The notes under the pieces were generated by a model. The model was not told where the DNA came from and did no database searches. It saw nothing but the letters and a program-made list of their open reading frames with translations. Of a stretch of 64,000 nucleotides of DNA, positions 1 to 8,249 are shown piece by piece. The DNA lies in contig JASGJS010000001.1 of assembly GCA_047601185.1 (NCBI GenBank), positions 434,001-498,000 on the forward strand. Direction: 5' to 3'. The translations under genes and the position numbers were made by a program. The first letter of the stretch is position 1. Every line of letters begins with the position of its first letter. Source of the stretch: JASGJS01 sp047601185 (lineage in GTDB: Bacteria; Pseudomonadota; Gammaproteobacteria; JAURND01).

Positions 1-25
1 TTTTTTGAATCCATATTGACAAATG

Positions 26-295
26 TTACGTGGGATAAATAAGATTTTTCTGGTGGTTCAGAAGCTTTTGGGGAATGGGGGTTTCTGAAGAAGAAACAGC
101 TTGCCCAGCAATAGGTTCATCAAAAGTATCTGATGATGGCGGTGCTACAGGGTTAGTTTGCTGATCTTTAGTAGCAAATAAAGATTTTTTTATTTTCAAA
201 TCAGTCAATTCAGTACCAAAATCTTCGTCTTGTTTGCGGGGTTTTGAATTAGAGATTTTTTTTAACCACGATTCTTTAGGATCTTTGTCACTCAT
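26..295 (-). CDS. hypothetical protein, 89 aa, low complexity
   Basis: I do not recognise this protein. The start at MSDKDPKESW is chosen because a GAGG ribosome-binding site lies 8 bases upstream; the longer in-frame version has no such site. The product is hydrophilic, with a basic N-terminal third (SWLKKISNSKPRK) and a Pro/Ser/Thr-rich, probably disordered C-terminal half. There is no signal peptide, membrane segment or known motif. It lies at the window edge, so its downstream context is unknown. It could be a real small protein or a remnant, as the next 2.5 kb is full of gene debris. Confidence 0.45.
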   Translation of the reverse strand: MSDKDPKESWLKKISNSKPRKQDEDFGTELTDLKIKKSLFATKDQQTNPVAPPSSDTFDEPIAGQAVSSSETPIPQKLLNHQKNLIYPT

Positions 296-416
296 AAATA
301 TTGCCTCAAAGGGCGCCAGTGGTAGCCTCAGCAAAGCTTGGAATGCGGCAATACCACTCAGAAGTTAATGGAGCAATTGCGCCATGATAAGCATGGCGTA
401 ACATATTGAAAATTTG

Positions 417-539
417 ATGGTTGAGCAGCCAGAGGAAGCGCAGAAAATAGCAGATCGCTTTGTGCAAGATAAAGCTTTAGAATATGTTACAAAGATTCAA
501 GCACCTGGCATAACTTCAGAAAATCTAAAAAATCAATAA
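417..539 (+). CDS. short ORF, 40 aa, possible remnant
   Basis: A 40-codon frame that begins MVEQPEEAQKIAD and ends ITSENLKNQ. It is charged and probably helical, like the C-terminal tail of a larger protein. No good ribosome-binding site precedes it (AAAATTTG), so it may be the surviving 3' end of a lost gene. It ends 67 bases before the MerR-family gene, just ahead of that gene's promoter. No function can be assigned. Confidence 0.25.
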   Translation: MVEQPEEAQKIADRFVQDKALEYVTKIQAPGITSENLKNQ

Positions 540-554
540 GCTCTCAAAAAAAGC

Positions 555-585
555 TTGACCCTATAGTTACAATATACCTTAGGCT
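555..585 (+). promoter_or_regulatory. MerR-type promoter/operator with 19-bp spacer
   Basis: TTGACC (555-560) and TAGGCT (580-585) are separated by exactly 19 bases, the overlong spacer typical of promoters activated by MerR-family proteins. The spacer begins CTATAGTTAC, the left half of the usual MerR-family dyad (ACCCTATAGTTAC and its complement); the right half is weak. It sits just upstream of a merR-type gene whose ribosome-binding site is AAGGGGGA (593-600). Autoregulation is the simple reading. Confidence 0.65.
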
Positions 586-606
586 ATCAATCAAGGGGGA
601 TAAACC

Positions 607-1545
607 ATGACCAACTGGTATGTTAAAGATTTGAGCAGACTGACAAAAGTTTCAGTACAAACATTACATCATTATGATCGTATTGGTTTGCTAAAACCTT
701 CTTTAAGATTACCAAATGGCTATCGTTTATATTCCGAAAAAGATTTATTAAAATTGCAACAGATTATTGCGCTCAAATTTTTTGGGTTTGAATTATCCCA
801 GATAAAAAATCTATTGACCAATGAATCTGAAATCATTAAATATTTTTCTTCTCAAGTCAAATTTTTAGAAGAGAAAGGTAACATGCTGTTAAGTGCCAGC
901 CAAGCTTTAAAAGCTGTCCTAATGAATTGCGGTAATAATAAATCTATTACGTGGGAAACCATTCTCAAATTAATAGAGGTATATCATATGGCCAATCAAC
1001 TTGAATCTACTTGGGCTACCAAGGTCTTAAATTCAGCAGAGTTAGAAGAGTACGTAAATTTTCAGAAAGAATTGAAAACAAACTATTCTGCTAACGAAAA
1101 AGAAATTTTTGAAAAAAATTGGAGGGAATTGACTCAAAAAATTTCTTCAAACATGGATAAAAGTCCAACGAGTGCATTTGGTCTTAAAATTGCTGAGCGT
1201 TGCACAAAAATGGTCAATGATTTATATGGTAAAAAATATGCGGGCTTGAAGCATTCTATATGGAAAAAAGGCTTTAAAGGTGGTGGAATGGGTGAAGAAC
1301 ATGGCCTAACCAGAGAGATGGTGGAATGGCTCGATCAAGCAATGGATAATTATTATCGTAAAAAAATTTATGGACTCTTGGAAAATATTGGAGTTATTTC
1401 AGATGAAGAAATGATTTTGTTATGGAAAAATTTAATGACCGACATGTATGGTGATGTCGATACGTTAAAGCAGTCTTTACTTGAAATGGCTTTAAAAGAT
1501 GATAAAATAAGCGAGAAAGCTAAAAATTGGTTGAGAAAGATTTAA
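607..1545 (+). CDS. MerR-family regulator with TipAS-like ligand domain
   Basis: A transcription regulator of 312 residues. Residues 1-75 are a clear MerR winged helix (YVKDLSRLTKVSVQTLHHYD, then IGLLKPS and NGYRLYSEKDL). A linker helix follows, and the C-terminal half resembles the TipAS drug-binding fold (TQKISSNMDKSPTS, GGMGEEHGLTREMVEWLDQA). Relatives bind thiopeptides or other hydrophobic drugs and twist a long-spacer promoter into activity. The gene is preceded by such a promoter and by a strong AAGGGGGA site 6 bases from ATG. No efflux or target gene survives beside it, only pseudogenes, so its regulon is probably elsewhere or only itself. Confidence 0.85.
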   Translation: MTNWYVKDLSRLTKVSVQTLHHYDRIGLLKPSLRLPNGYRLYSEKDLLKLQQIIALKFFGFELSQIKNLLTNESEIIKYFSSQVKFLEEKGNMLLSASQALKAVLMNCGNNKSITWETILKLIEVYHMANQLESTWATKVLNSAELEEYVNFQKELKTNYSANEKEIFEKNWRELTQKISSNMDKSPTSAFGLKIAERCTKMVNDLYGKKYAGLKHSIWKKGFKGGGMGEEHGLTREMVEWLDQAMDNYYRKKIYGLLENIGVISDEEMILLWKNLMTDMYGDVDTLKQSLLEMALKDDKISEKAKNWLRKI

Positions 1546-1558
1546 GTCCTTATTAAAA

Positions 1559-1586
1559 GAGGCTATATAAACTACTTTATAGCCTC
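1559..1586 (+). terminator. hairpin after the MerR gene
   Basis: GAGGCTATA and its complement TATAGCCTC flank a short A/T-rich loop, 13 bases past the merR stop. Only a weak T-rich tail follows, so it is probably a modest terminator. Confidence 0.5.
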
Positions 1587-1604
1587 TCTATAATATTGAG
1601 AGGG

Positions 1605-1706
1605 TTTGAGGTCACAATGTGACCTCAAAGCTGGGGTGGACGCCGATATTTACCCTATATTTTTACTGAACCAGGCATTGTTAACATTCAAGTTCACTAC
1701 ATATAA
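1605..1706 (+). pseudogene. ORF6N-domain (RhuM/KilA-N-like) gene remnant
   Basis: In the frame beginning at 1608 the DNA reads EVTM, stop, PQSWGGRRYLPYIFTEPGIVN before a stop near 1706. SWGGRRYLPYVFTEQGVAML is a hallmark of ORF6N-domain DNA-binding proteins found in phage and mobile-element genes, so this is a fragment of one. Both the N-terminal body and the rest of the gene are gone, and the Q of TEQG has become P. A perfect 25-bp palindrome (1605-1629) covers the codons just before the motif. Confidence 0.7.
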
Positions 1707-1724
1707 ACACGCGGAGCGTACGTT

Positions 1725-2443
1725 TTATTCCCCCCAACCATTGGCTAGTAAACATCTTTTTAACTCTGCTTTGGGATTATCTACCATTGATCTGCTACGC
1801 CAGACTACATGACCATCTGGACGGACTAAAACAGCGCCGCTTTCTGTGACTTCATAAAGCTCTTTCCATAAATGATTGGGATCTACTAAATCTCCATCAG
1901 GAGCAATTCTGTAGGCTATTAATGGAAGTTGGTAGGTTTGCACCAGCTCGTTGACTACCGATTTCCATTCACCCTTGCCCCGGTTAATAGAACGAAATCT
2001 TTCTCGAAAAGATCCAAAACAGAAATAGTTTTATTTTTATCAATCAGCTCCATATGTGGTGCGCGATTTCCTGGTAAGGTAGTAGGAATATATTCTGCCG
2101 GAGCTGTACTAATCGTTTGATCATTTTCAGAAAAAATTGCAGGAGAATGATAAATATAGCCTAAGTCAAGACCTACATAATTTAAACTGTCTTGCTGTTC
2201 TTGTAATTTTTTTGCCAATAATTGAGTATCCCCAGCATTAATAGCCCGTGCTATTTCAACATACCGCGTTGCATTTTGCGAGCTCCATTGAATATTCCGC
2301 TGAGCAATGGGTGCACGTTCCATGTAATAAGTATTTAATAGGGAGGATGAGAAATTATGATTTAAAATCATAGCCAGCTTCCAAGCTAAATTATGCGCAT
2401 CTTGAATACCTGTATTCATGCCTAATCCGCCGGTTGGTGGTAT
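1725..2443 (-). pseudogene. aromatic-ring FAD monooxygenase, truncated and frameshifted
   Basis: C-terminal two thirds of a flavin-dependent phenol/aromatic hydroxylase (PheA/TfdB type). The FAD-site segment IPPTGGLGMNTGIQDAHNLA is intact, followed by the usual helical part. At about 1970-1980 one base is missing: the frame ends LLTGARVNGNR, stop, and continues in the next frame as EWKSVVNELVQTYQLPL to the normal-looking end VRPDGHVVWRS...LANGWGE. The N-terminal Rossmann part with its GxGxxG motif is absent, cut where a foreign YhcG fragment begins. No working enzyme can be made. Confidence 0.8.
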
Positions 2444-2536
2444 ATTCCTAAGGTTACGCTCATTGAATCCTTTACCGAACTCTGCTTTTAATTGTTGAGA
2501 TAACGTCTTAATTTGTTGCTGCCCATAAATTGCACG
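2444..2536 (-). pseudogene. YhcG/DUF1016-type protein fragment
   Basis: On the minus strand the sequence reads AIYGQQQIKTLSQQLKAEFG then KGFNERNLRN. This matches the pattern of the N-terminal domain of YhcG-type (DUF1016) proteins, YG...I..LS..L..EFGKGFS.RNL. It runs in frame straight into the monooxygenase remnant and is closed upstream by a stop at 2546-2548. Only about 31 codons survive. Confidence 0.6.
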
Positions 2537-2962
2537 TTTAAAACTTTAAAGTTCCATAGGCGTGGCGGTTATGTTAAGCTCATTATAACCAGAATTCATA
2601 TAAATCAATACTCATCTCCCAAGGATAAAAACGACAACCCATTGATTTTCCCTAAAATCTGGCAAACCATGCGCAGACTGTGTAAAATGACTTGACCACC
2701 TCGCGTGGAATTTGCGAATAATTGCATAATTAATCTTTTAAGAAATTACTTAAGCATTCGGGATATAAAAATGAATTTATTTATGATTTATGTAGGTGGA
2801 AAACACCCGCGCTCATTAATTTAATCCAAGAATGCTTAAAACTCAAACCGCTTCTTATGATAAAAATTTGGCTTTAGTACTATGGATGTTGTCTATATTT
2901 AGCCCAGTATATTTTTCTTTAACTTCGTCGCCAAGCACCTACCAGCCAATGGAAAATACCAC
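2537..2962. other. gene-poor stretch with small remnants
   Basis: No complete gene is visible in these 426 bases. At 2771-2824 (+) a 17-codon frame MNLFMIYVGGKHPRSLI resembles the first residues of DUF1543 proteins (GGKHPRA...), a weak hint of another remnant. From 2832 a 44-codon frame overlaps the next gene and is listed separately. The rest is A+T-rich with many stops in all frames. Confidence 0.4.
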
Positions 2963-2966
2963 ATGA
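2832..2966 (+). CDS. small hydrophobic ORF overlapping the creatininase start
   Basis: A 44-codon frame (MLKTQTASYDKN..., then the hydrophobic run LALVLWMLSIFSPVYFSL) that ends in ATGA, sharing bases with the creatininase ATG at 2963. The layout allows translational coupling, and the hydrophobic run could be a signal peptide or single membrane helix. The ribosome-binding site (CCAAG) is weak. Alternatively it is a remnant whose reading frame survives by chance. I cannot assign a function. Confidence 0.3.
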   Translation: MLKTQTASYDKNLALVLWMLSIFSPVYFSLTSSPSTYQPMENTT

Positions 2967-3706
2967 ATAAACAGCTGATTGCTAATATGTCATGGGATGA
3001 AGTGGCAACTGCTCGAAAAAATAACTCAGTAGTCATCATTCCCTTAGGCGCTGCCGCTAAAGAACACGGCTGGCATCTGCCATTAGATAACGATTACGTG
3101 ATGGCCAATTATTTACGTGATCGAATTTTAAAAAAAATCGAACACGCCATAGCTTTACCGACCATTAATTATCATTATTATCCGAATTTTCTTGAATACC
3201 CCGGGTCCACTAGCCTTAGCTTAGAAACGTCACGTGAGCTAATGTGTGATATTTGTCGATCTTTAGCGCAGCAGGGATTTAAAAAATTCTATGTTTTAAA
3301 TACAGGCTTCTCGACATTAAAACCTCTGCAAGCAGCGAAAGAAGAACTGGCAAAAGAAAACATTAAAATGGATTATCTTAATCCGTCAAATTTCTTTGAT
3401 TCTCCGTTGATAAAACATTTGCAAGAGCAATCGCTTGGCAGCCATGCCGATGAAATCGAAACTTCTATGATGTTATATATGGCTCCACAAATTGTACGTA
3501 TGGAAAAGGCTGTTAAAGATGCACATCCAAAATCGCCACATCCTGGGCCATTGACTCGTAATCCCAATGCAAATAAGGGCATATATTCACCAACTGGCGC
3601 ATGGGGTGACCCAACTTTAGCCACACCTGAAAAAGGTAAAATAATCGTTGAAGCCTATGTTGACTATATTGCGAATCAAATTCATAATTTAATCTTAGAA
3701 AAGTGA
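2963..3706 (+). CDS. creatininase-family amidohydrolase
   Basis: A 247-residue member of the creatininase/FAPy-deformylase metal-dependent amidohydrolase family. The metal-binding motif IPLGAAAKEHGWHLPLDND lies at residues 26-44, and the second ligand block SHADEIETSMML near residue 160 corresponds to the family HAG..ETS motif. Family members hydrolyse small cyclic amides; the substrate here cannot be read from sequence. It is convergent with mutM, with stops one base apart. Length is typical of the family. Confidence 0.8.
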   Translation: MNKQLIANMSWDEVATARKNNSVVIIPLGAAAKEHGWHLPLDNDYVMANYLRDRILKKIEHAIALPTINYHYYPNFLEYPGSTSLSLETSRELMCDICRSLAQQGFKKFYVLNTGFSTLKPLQAAKEELAKENIKMDYLNPSNFFDSPLIKHLQEQSLGSHADEIETSMMLYMAPQIVRMEKAVKDAHPKSPHPGPLTRNPNANKGIYSPTGAWGDPTLATPEKGKIIVEAYVDYIANQIHNLILEK

Positions 3707-4588
3707 TCAATTACTTATGTTTGATTTAGCATTCCTTACGTGTACAGCTTTGCTATAACTTGGAGGGCTAGCAGTAATCACCTGACAGCTCGGACAAAAA
3801 ACTGTCGCTCTTTGCCCTAATTTTATCAGCGCCAATGGGCGTGCACAATTAAAGCAAGGTAAGTTTTGTCGACCATAAACCTGTAGGTCTTGAGAAAAAT
3901 AACCTGGATTACCTTGGCTATCTGAAAAGTCTCGCAATGTGGTGCCACCTGCTCGAATTGCCGAACGTAAAACCTGTTTAATCGCGCGTGCAAGCCGATT
4001 ACATTCGGCAAGATCTAAAGAGGATACTGATGTCTGAGGATGAATTTTAGCTAAAAATAAAGCTTCATTTGCATAAATATTTCCGACGCCTACCACAACT
4101 TGATTATCCATGATAAATAATTTAACCGCCAGCACGCGACGCTGTGCTTGCTGTTTTAAATAGCGCCCATTGAAAGCCGTTGTCAAGGGTTCCACGCCAA
4201 GTCGCTTTAATAACATATGCTGACTAGGGTCGCCTTCTACCCATAAGAAAGCACCAAAGCGGCGAGGGTCGGTGAATCTTAAAATATCATGAGAGAAAAT
4301 AAGATCAATGTGATCATGTTTTTGCGCAGGTGTGTCTTTCGGTAAAATCCGCAGTTTGCCAGACATGCCAAGATGGATTAATAAAGTGCCATTCTTCAGC
4401 CTTAATAACAAATATTTGCCACGGCGCTCCACGGCTTGGATCACTTGGTTTAACGTTTTTGATTTAATCTTAGGTGTGACAGGCCAACGCAATTGTGTGT
4501 GACGAATCGTGATTCCTTGAATGACTTGATGCAAAATTTTGGGCTGAATGCCACGCAAGGTTGTTTCAACTTCAGGTAATTCAGGCAT
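3707..4588 (-). CDS. mutM: formamidopyrimidine-DNA glycosylase MutM
   Basis: Base-excision repair enzyme that removes 8-oxoguanine and formamidopyrimidines and nicks the abasic site. The N-terminus MPELPEVETTLRGI carries catalytic Pro2 and Glu3. The beta-hairpin lysine region (RRGKYLLL) and the C-terminal zinc finger (CFNCARPL and VFCPSCQ, a C-x2-C pair repeated) are present. At 293 residues it is about 20 longer than most, owing to a Ser/Lys/Asn-rich tail after the zinc finger. It appears to stand alone as a transcription unit. Confidence 0.96.
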   Translation of the reverse strand: MPELPEVETTLRGIQPKILHQVIQGITIRHTQLRWPVTPKIKSKTLNQVIQAVERRGKYLLLRLKNGTLLIHLGMSGKLRILPKDTPAQKHDHIDLIFSHDILRFTDPRRFGAFLWVEGDPSQHMLLKRLGVEPLTTAFNGRYLKQQAQRRVLAVKLFIMDNQVVVGVGNIYANEALFLAKIHPQTSVSSLDLAECNRLARAIKQVLRSAIRAGGTTLRDFSDSQGNPGYFSQDLQVYGRQNLPCFNCARPLALIKLGQRATVFCPSCQVITASPPSYSKAVHVRNAKSNISN

Positions 4589-4638
4589 ATTTAACAGTAT
4601 TCAGTAGGGTTGAACATGGGTTATATCTTTTAACCACG

Positions 4639-5862
4639 CTATACATTAACAGTTATTTTTAATGAAACCGAATCTCGATAGCCTTTATTTACTCCATTAA
4701 TCGTGTTTACGGGGTTTTGTATATCTATGGATTGATTTTGAATAAAAGCATGTGAGTAGCTAGTATCAATGGATACGACTTTGTTAAGTTTATATCCAAC
4801 CGATGTTCCGAGAATAATATTATCGCCTTCTGTGACTTGCACATTGGGGTTGCCAGGCGACTGTATATAACTCCCTGCTGTACGGATGGTCAACTTGGGA
4901 GATAAGTGATAATAACCTCCAACTGTGTATACCCAAGCATTCTGAAAATCTAAGGGAATAGTGACATGGGGTAAAATAACAGGGGTGTTTCCGACTTGGG
5001 TAGACACTTGATTTGCATTGATTTCATCGAAGATATTCCATTTTATCCATTGGAGTGTACCAATCATACCAAAGGATCGCGTTAACAATTGGTTGATAGA
5101 AAGCACGCATCGCGCGGGTGTCCAATAATCAAAAGAGAAATTGTTGGATACGATAACTGGATTACCCTCCAGCTGGCTGGTGCCTGTAAAATGATAGGTC
5201 ATGGCACTGCGATAATTGAATCCAATGAGTGTAGAAGCAGATGGTTTTAATAATAACCCCACATCGCCACCCCAAGCATTGGCATCAGTTTGATTTTGGC
5301 TTTGTATATCAGGATTATCTAAACTCAACCCTCCTGAAAGAGGTGCAGAGAAAAAGTTAGCTTGCGAAAAATTGACATTGGCACCGATTGAAAGATAATC
5401 ATTCAATCGCAGCGCAATCGCTGGAATCATATCAATACTTTTAATATTGTTATCAGATATCACATAGCGCAACACAGAATTTTGATCGACATCCCGATTA
5501 AAACTATCCGCTACGACTGCGAGTCCAAAAAAAATTTTATCTGATAGGGGAATTCCAGCATAACCTGAGGGTAGGAAATAATGGGTCTGTGATGTGCTAG
5601 AACCCGATTCACTAAACATATTGTTGGGTTTCGTGACTGTGCCGGTAAATTCCCCATGCGATTGTGCAGACGTACTCAACCCGATGATTTGAGCATTTTT
5701 TAGGAGGGTTAAAGCAGCGGGATTAAAATAGGTGGCAGTCGCATCGTTAACTACTGCTGTCCCCATCGTAGATTCAATAAAAGAAGCATAGACGACGCTT
5801 GGCATCAATAACAATGCCATCAAAATCTTCCATGACCTTTTTCGGATAATGTGTGGTATCAC
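4639..5862 (-). CDS. OmpP1/FadL/TodX-family outer-membrane protein
   Basis: A 407-residue outer-membrane beta-barrel transporter. It starts with a signal peptide (KRSWKILMALLLMPSVVYA) and then the family's N-terminal hatch motif, seen here as GTAVVNDATATYFNPAAL (family G.A.V...A...f.NPA). Alternating hydrophobic strands run to a terminal aromatic-poor strand VSLKITVNV. Relatives pass long-chain fatty acids or other hydrophobic compounds through the outer membrane. No fad gene lies nearby, so the substrate is open. Confidence 0.85.
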   Translation of the reverse strand: MIPHIIRKRSWKILMALLLMPSVVYASFIESTMGTAVVNDATATYFNPAALTLLKNAQIIGLSTSAQSHGEFTGTVTKPNNMFSESGSSTSQTHYFLPSGYAGIPLSDKIFFGLAVVADSFNRDVDQNSVLRYVISDNNIKSIDMIPAIALRLNDYLSIGANVNFSQANFFSAPLSGGLSLDNPDIQSQNQTDANAWGGDVGLLLKPSASTLIGFNYRSAMTYHFTGTSQLEGNPVIVSNNFSFDYWTPARCVLSINQLLTRSFGMIGTLQWIKWNIFDEINANQVSTQVGNTPVILPHVTIPLDFQNAWVYTVGGYYHLSPKLTIRTAGSYIQSPGNPNVQVTEGDNIILGTSVGYKLNKVVSIDTSYSHAFIQNQSIDIQNPVNTINGVNKGYRDSVSLKITVNV

Positions 5863-5921
5863 TTTTTCTTCCTAGAATCTAAATGTCAACAGTCCTAGTG
5901 CTGCTTAGTTTTTCTGGTGTT

Positions 5922-7352
5922 TTAAACCATTTGACTCATCTTTTGAATTAACTGAGTGCTTGAATAGCCTGGTAAGAATGACATTATTTTAACGTCCTTG
6001 CCATTTTTGAGTAAAAAATCAGCTCCCGCGATATCGGCCACTTGATAATCGCCGGCTTTCACCAACACATCTGGCATCACTTTTCGAATTAAACGCTCGG
6101 GGGTATCTTCTGAAAAAGCCACCACCCAATCGACACAACGTAAAGCCGCTAATAATGCCATGCGCTCAGTCAATGAATTAACGGGTCGACTCGAGCCTTT
6201 TAATTGTTTGACAGAAGCATCATCGTTCACAGCAATAATGAGACGATGACCGAGGGCTTTAGCCTCTTCTAAATAAGTCACATGACCGCGATGCAATAAA
6301 TCGAAACATCCGTTAGTCATAATGATTTTTTCGCCCGCTGCTCGGGCATCTTCGACGGCGACCATTAAATCTTCTTCTGTTAATATGCCGTATTCTGAAT
6401 CCTGATGACGTTGCAAAGCGCGACGAAGTTCTGCTAAGGTTAAAGTTGCGGTGCCCAACTTGCGAATGACAATTCCCGCTGCGACATTCGCCAACATGGC
6501 GGCCATTTCAAATGACTCTCCTGCTGCTAAACTGGCAGCCACAACTGCGATTACGGTATCACCCGCACCTGACACGTCATACACTTCTCGCGCACGGGTC
6601 GGTAACTGAATCGGTGGAGTGTCATGTTGCAGCAAAGTCATCCCTCGCTCACCTTGCGTAATCAATAGGGCCTGGAACTTGCATTCCTTCATTAAACGCA
6701 TTCCCTTGCCGATTAATTCTTCTTGTGTGGTACACATCCCGACAACCGCTTCAAATTCTTTTTGGTTCGGCGTTGCTAAGGTGGCGCCGTGATAGAGCGA
6801 AAAATCTTTCTGTTTAGGATCGACTAAAACGGGCAGCCCAGCGTTTTTAGCACTTTCAATAAATTTCTGCATTTCCTGCAAAGTGCCTTTGGCATAATCA
6901 GACAAAATGACGATATCCACTTCAGCCAATGCCATTTGAAACAGCTCTAATAAATGAGCGGTTTCTGAAGTCGGAGGAGGTGCTTCAAAATCTAGTCGTA
7001 CCAATTGTTGATTTTTGCTGAAAATTCGCGCTTTCACGATGGTCGAAAAAGTTGCGCAGCGATGAAATAAGCAGCGCACGCCAGCATTTTCTAATTGCTG
7101 CGTGAGCACCTCCCCATTGTGATCTTGCCCCACCATTCCAACTAAAGTGACTTGGCAGCCTAAAGCCGCTAAATTGAGCGCTACATTGCCAGCACCGCCA
7201 GGACGGTCATCGGTCTTGCCTAAATGTACAATGGGGACGGGGGCTTCTGGAGAAATTCTGGAGGTGTCACCAAACCAATAGCGATCCAGCATTAGGTCGC
7301 CGACAATTAAAATACGACAATGGTTAAAGGACGGAATATGAGCTTTCATCAT
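5922..7352 (-). CDS. hldE: bifunctional heptose kinase/adenylyltransferase HldE
   Basis: Two-domain enzyme of LPS inner-core synthesis: it phosphorylates heptose-7-phosphate at C1 and then forms ADP-heptose. The N-terminal ribokinase-like domain shows RPGGAGNVALNLAALG and the catalytic DVSGAGDTV. The C-terminal nucleotidyltransferase shows TNGCFDLLHRGHVTYLEEA with the HxGH motif. Starting at MMKAHIPSF gives 476 residues, very close to the E. coli protein; the longer frame to 7424 runs over the divergent cysQ start and is unlikely. It shares a roughly 50-bp divergent promoter region with cysQ. WaaF at 18.0 kb uses its product. Confidence 0.95.
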   Translation of the reverse strand: MMKAHIPSFNHCRILIVGDLMLDRYWFGDTSRISPEAPVPIVHLGKTDDRPGGAGNVALNLAALGCQVTLVGMVGQDHNGEVLTQQLENAGVRCLFHRCATFSTIVKARIFSKNQQLVRLDFEAPPPTSETAHLLELFQMALAEVDIVILSDYAKGTLQEMQKFIESAKNAGLPVLVDPKQKDFSLYHGATLATPNQKEFEAVVGMCTTQEELIGKGMRLMKECKFQALLITQGERGMTLLQHDTPPIQLPTRAREVYDVSGAGDTVIAVVAASLAAGESFEMAAMLANVAAGIVIRKLGTATLTLAELRRALQRHQDSEYGILTEEDLMVAVEDARAAGEKIIMTNGCFDLLHRGHVTYLEEAKALGHRLIIAVNDDASVKQLKGSSRPVNSLTERMALLAALRCVDWVVAFSEDTPERLIRKVMPDVLVKAGDYQVADIAGADFLLKNGKDVKIMSFLPGYSSTQLIQKMSQMV

Positions 7353-7404
7353 GTGGATATGTGGGATACACTGTGAGACTTCAAACAGACGATCAGTATA
7401 CCAT

Positions 7405-8223
7405 ATGCGCTCTGAATTACTCAAATTTCAACCTGAATTAATTAACATCGCGCAACGCGCATCGGAGGCAATTCTAAGGCTGTTCAAAAATCGGCAGATG
7501 CTCACGATCCAAACCAAAGAGGATCAATCGCCTGTGACGGCCGCAGACCTTGCCGCCAGCCAAATTCTCACGGAAGGGTTACAGCAATTAACGCCGGAAA
7601 TCCCCGTCATTTCAGAAGAAAGTCAGGCACCCACTTGGGAAGAACGACAAAAATGGCCTGCCTATTGGTTATTGGATCCCTTAGATGGTACCAAGCAATT
7701 CATTCAAGGCCACGATCAGTTTGTCATTAACATCGCTTTAATTGAAAATCATCGTCCAGTTGTGGGTTTAATTTATATTCCTGTTATGGCAGAATGTTAT
7801 TATGCCACGGTCGCCATGGGCGCAGTGAAACAAGATGCCAGCGGCAAAATAGCTGCGCTGGCTTTGAACACTACACCGTCTGACGCCACCGTGATTCTAG
7901 CCAGTCGCCGCATCAATCAAGACCAGGCTCAAGCTTATTTTGGCCAGTTAGGTCCCTTGGTGTTCAATTACTTGAGCAGCGCTTGGAAGTTTGCCCAATT
8001 GGCGGAAGGCGCAGCTGACATCGTGCCCCGTTTTGGCGAAACTTATGAATGGGATACCGCCGCTGGACAGTGTATTTTAGAACAAGTGGGTGGTGGTATT
8101 TTTGACTTACAAGGAAAGGCGCTGCGCTATAACACGCAAGCCAGCTTTATCAATCCGCATTTCATTGCGATCAGAGATAAACAAAGACTTTACCCCAGAT
8201 TGCCTTGGAGGGCTGTAGAGTGA
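7405..8223 (+). CDS. cysQ: 3'(2'),5'-bisphosphate nucleotidase CysQ
   Basis: Inositol-monophosphatase-fold enzyme that converts 3'-phosphoadenosine 5'-phosphate to AMP, clearing a by-product of sulfate activation and carrier-protein turnover. Metal-site motifs are present: SPVTAADLAAS, SEES, LDPLDGTKQFIQG and EWDTAAGQCILE. The start at MRSELLKF gives 272 residues; the upstream in-frame extension overlaps hldE. It is divergent from hldE, and its 3' end lies 26 bases before the chosen mdh start. Confidence 0.92.
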   Translation: MRSELLKFQPELINIAQRASEAILRLFKNRQMLTIQTKEDQSPVTAADLAASQILTEGLQQLTPEIPVISEESQAPTWEERQKWPAYWLLDPLDGTKQFIQGHDQFVINIALIENHRPVVGLIYIPVMAECYYATVAMGAVKQDASGKIAALALNTTPSDATVILASRRINQDQAQAYFGQLGPLVFNYLSSAWKFAQLAEGAADIVPRFGETYEWDTAAGQCILEQVGGGIFDLQGKALRYNTQASFINPHFIAIRDKQRLYPRLPWRAVE

Positions 8224-8249
8224 CAATGAAAACAAATGAGGTATTCTAC

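Noticed and set aside
1606..1812. 68-codon frame on the plus strand
   Set aside because: It crosses the ORF6N remnant in a different frame from the recognisable motif and then runs antisense over the monooxygenase remnant.
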